A program made the position numbers and the translations under genes. From a halophilic archaeon J07HX64 (GTDB taxonomy: Archaea; Halobacteriota; Halobacteria; Halobacteriales; Haloarculaceae): a stretch of DNA of 5,144 nucleotides. The notes beneath the pieces were generated by a model. That model saw only the letters and a program-made list of their open reading frames with translations. It was not told where the DNA came from and searched no databases. The stretch covers positions 2,832,425-2,837,568 of the forward strand of contig KE356579.1 in assembly GCA_000416085.1 (NCBI GenBank), written 5' to 3'. This document shows positions 4,553-5,144 of this stretch, one piece after another. Position 1 is the first letter of the stretch. Every line of letters begins with the position of its first letter.

Positions 4553-5144
4553 TCAGTCGTCGGCGACGCCCTGCGTGCCCGCCCCCGAGTCGAGGCCGAG
4601 CTGGTCCTCGATGGCGGCCAGACGGTCCTCCAGTTCGGCGTTCTGCTCGCGCAGGTGCTCGTTCTCGGTTTCGAGTTCGTCGATACGGTCGGTCTGTTCC
4701 TCGATGCGCTCCTCGCGCTCGGCGAGTTCCTCGTGAGCCTCGTCGAGTTCCGCCGAGAGGCCCTGAATCGCCGCAAACGCCACGCCATCGGCGTTGACGG
4801 AGTTGATGTGTTTGTCACTGTCGCCAACGTCGAAGGCGTCGTGGAACTCCTCGGCCATCGGGCCGATGTGAGTGGTTCCGCCAGCCTCGCCCTCGTACTC
4901 CCAAGTGGCAACGTCCATCGACTCGACACCATTGAGAGCCTGCTCGGGGTCGACCGGGGTCGATGTTGGTCTTGACCGTCCGACTCGATGCGGTATTCCA
5001 GCCCGTGCCCCCGTCAGAGATGTAGGTCACGGCGGAGTTGTCGGTCGCGGTGACGAACCGAACGCCGTTTGTGGCCTTCACGTTGAACGTCGCGGACCCA
5101 CTGACGCCTGACCCGTCGCTCGTCGTCGTCTTGAACCGGTCGTT
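4553..5144 (-). pseudogene. Frameshifted, 5'-partial gene for a protein with a C-terminal peptidase S74 intramolecular-chaperone domain
   Basis: The minus strand is open from the window edge through NDRFKTTTSD, FNVKATNGVRF, VTYISDGG and NTASSRTVKTNIDP. It then slips by one base at about 4955; in the neighbouring frame VDPEQALNGVESMDVATWEY continues with THIGPMAEEFHDAF, NSVNADGVAFAAIQGL and a Glu-rich coiled coil (about 4575-4740), ending at 4553. This is the S74/endosialidase-type C-terminal chaperone layout: a beta-rich lead-in, a Ser..Lys cleavage site (SSRTVK, 4971-4988), the HIGPMAQ-like and DADGVA.AAIQGL motifs, then a trimerising coiled coil. In the family the domain aids trimer folding of tail fibres and similar stalk proteins and is self-cleaved before the Ser. 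As sequenced, the upstream frame stops at 4815-4817, losing most of the domain. The N-terminal part lies outside. The alternatives are a sequencing error or a recently inactivated prophage-type gene. Confidence 0.8.
4945..4963. repeat. Tandem 9-bp direct repeat at the S74 frameshift
   Basis: CGGGGTCGA occurs at 4945-4953 and again at 4955-4963, with one base between. On the coding (minus) strand this is GACCCCGGTCGACCCCGAG. The frame change maps to the single spacer base and adjoining C/G runs. Short repeats with homopolymer runs favour slippage in replication and also indels in sequencing. Confidence 0.6.

Noticed and set aside
4220..4975. 251-codon plus-strand frame across the lipoprotein and S74 regions
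   Set aside because: Its second half is the antisense of the S74 coiled coil and its first half is an alternative frame of the PQQ-type gene. No domain is recognisable.

Overview
The window reads as haloarchaeal DNA (class Halobacteria). Coding regions are GC-rich at third positions, proteins are rich in Asp and Glu, there is a bacterio-opsin-activator-type HTH regulator, and the starts lack clear Shine-Dalgarno sequences while TATA-like boxes lie shortly upstream. All identifications come from reading the sequence and from remembered family features; no database search was run.

Left part (1-1854, all on the minus strand). Two genes encode adenosylcobalamin-dependent glutamate mutase: the complete small subunit (mamA/glmS, 109-552) and the first 34 codons of the large subunit (mamB/glmE, 1-103). 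In haloarchaea this enzyme starts the methylaspartate cycle used to assimilate acetate and other acetyl-CoA-yielding substrates. Upstream of them lies a two-gene unit: a Bat-type HTH_10 regulator (1159-1839) that overlaps a small UspA-like protein (776-1162) by 4 bp (ATGA). A perfect 9-bp inverted repeat sits on that overlap and would pair the first base of the usp start codon. The location suggests a possible regulatory link to glutamate mutase, but that is inference.

Middle (1961-3148, minus). A 395-residue secreted, probably lipid-anchored protein has a Sec-type lipobox, 11 N-glycosylation sequons, a LolA-like body and a C-terminal domain resembling the DUF4367 type. The following 523 bp (3149-3671) hold no confident gene. 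They contain a 12-bp GC palindrome beside an AT-rich stretch and a possible frameshifted small acidic reading frame.

Right part (3431-5144) is a zone of damaged accessory genes. It holds a tyrosine-recombinase fragment that keeps the HxxR, Trp and Tyr catalytic positions but lacks the N-terminal half (3672-4154, minus). Next is a Tat-lipoprotein with PQQ-type beta-propeller repeats cut off after about two repeats (4201-4515, plus). Last is the 3' part of a protein with a peptidase S74 intramolecular-chaperone domain, interrupted by a one-base frameshift at about 4955 (4553-5144, minus). This looks like the worn edge of an integrated element next to a conserved metabolic locus. I see no tRNA, rRNA, CRISPR array or complete insertion sequence, and nothing that I can defend as a wholly new system.
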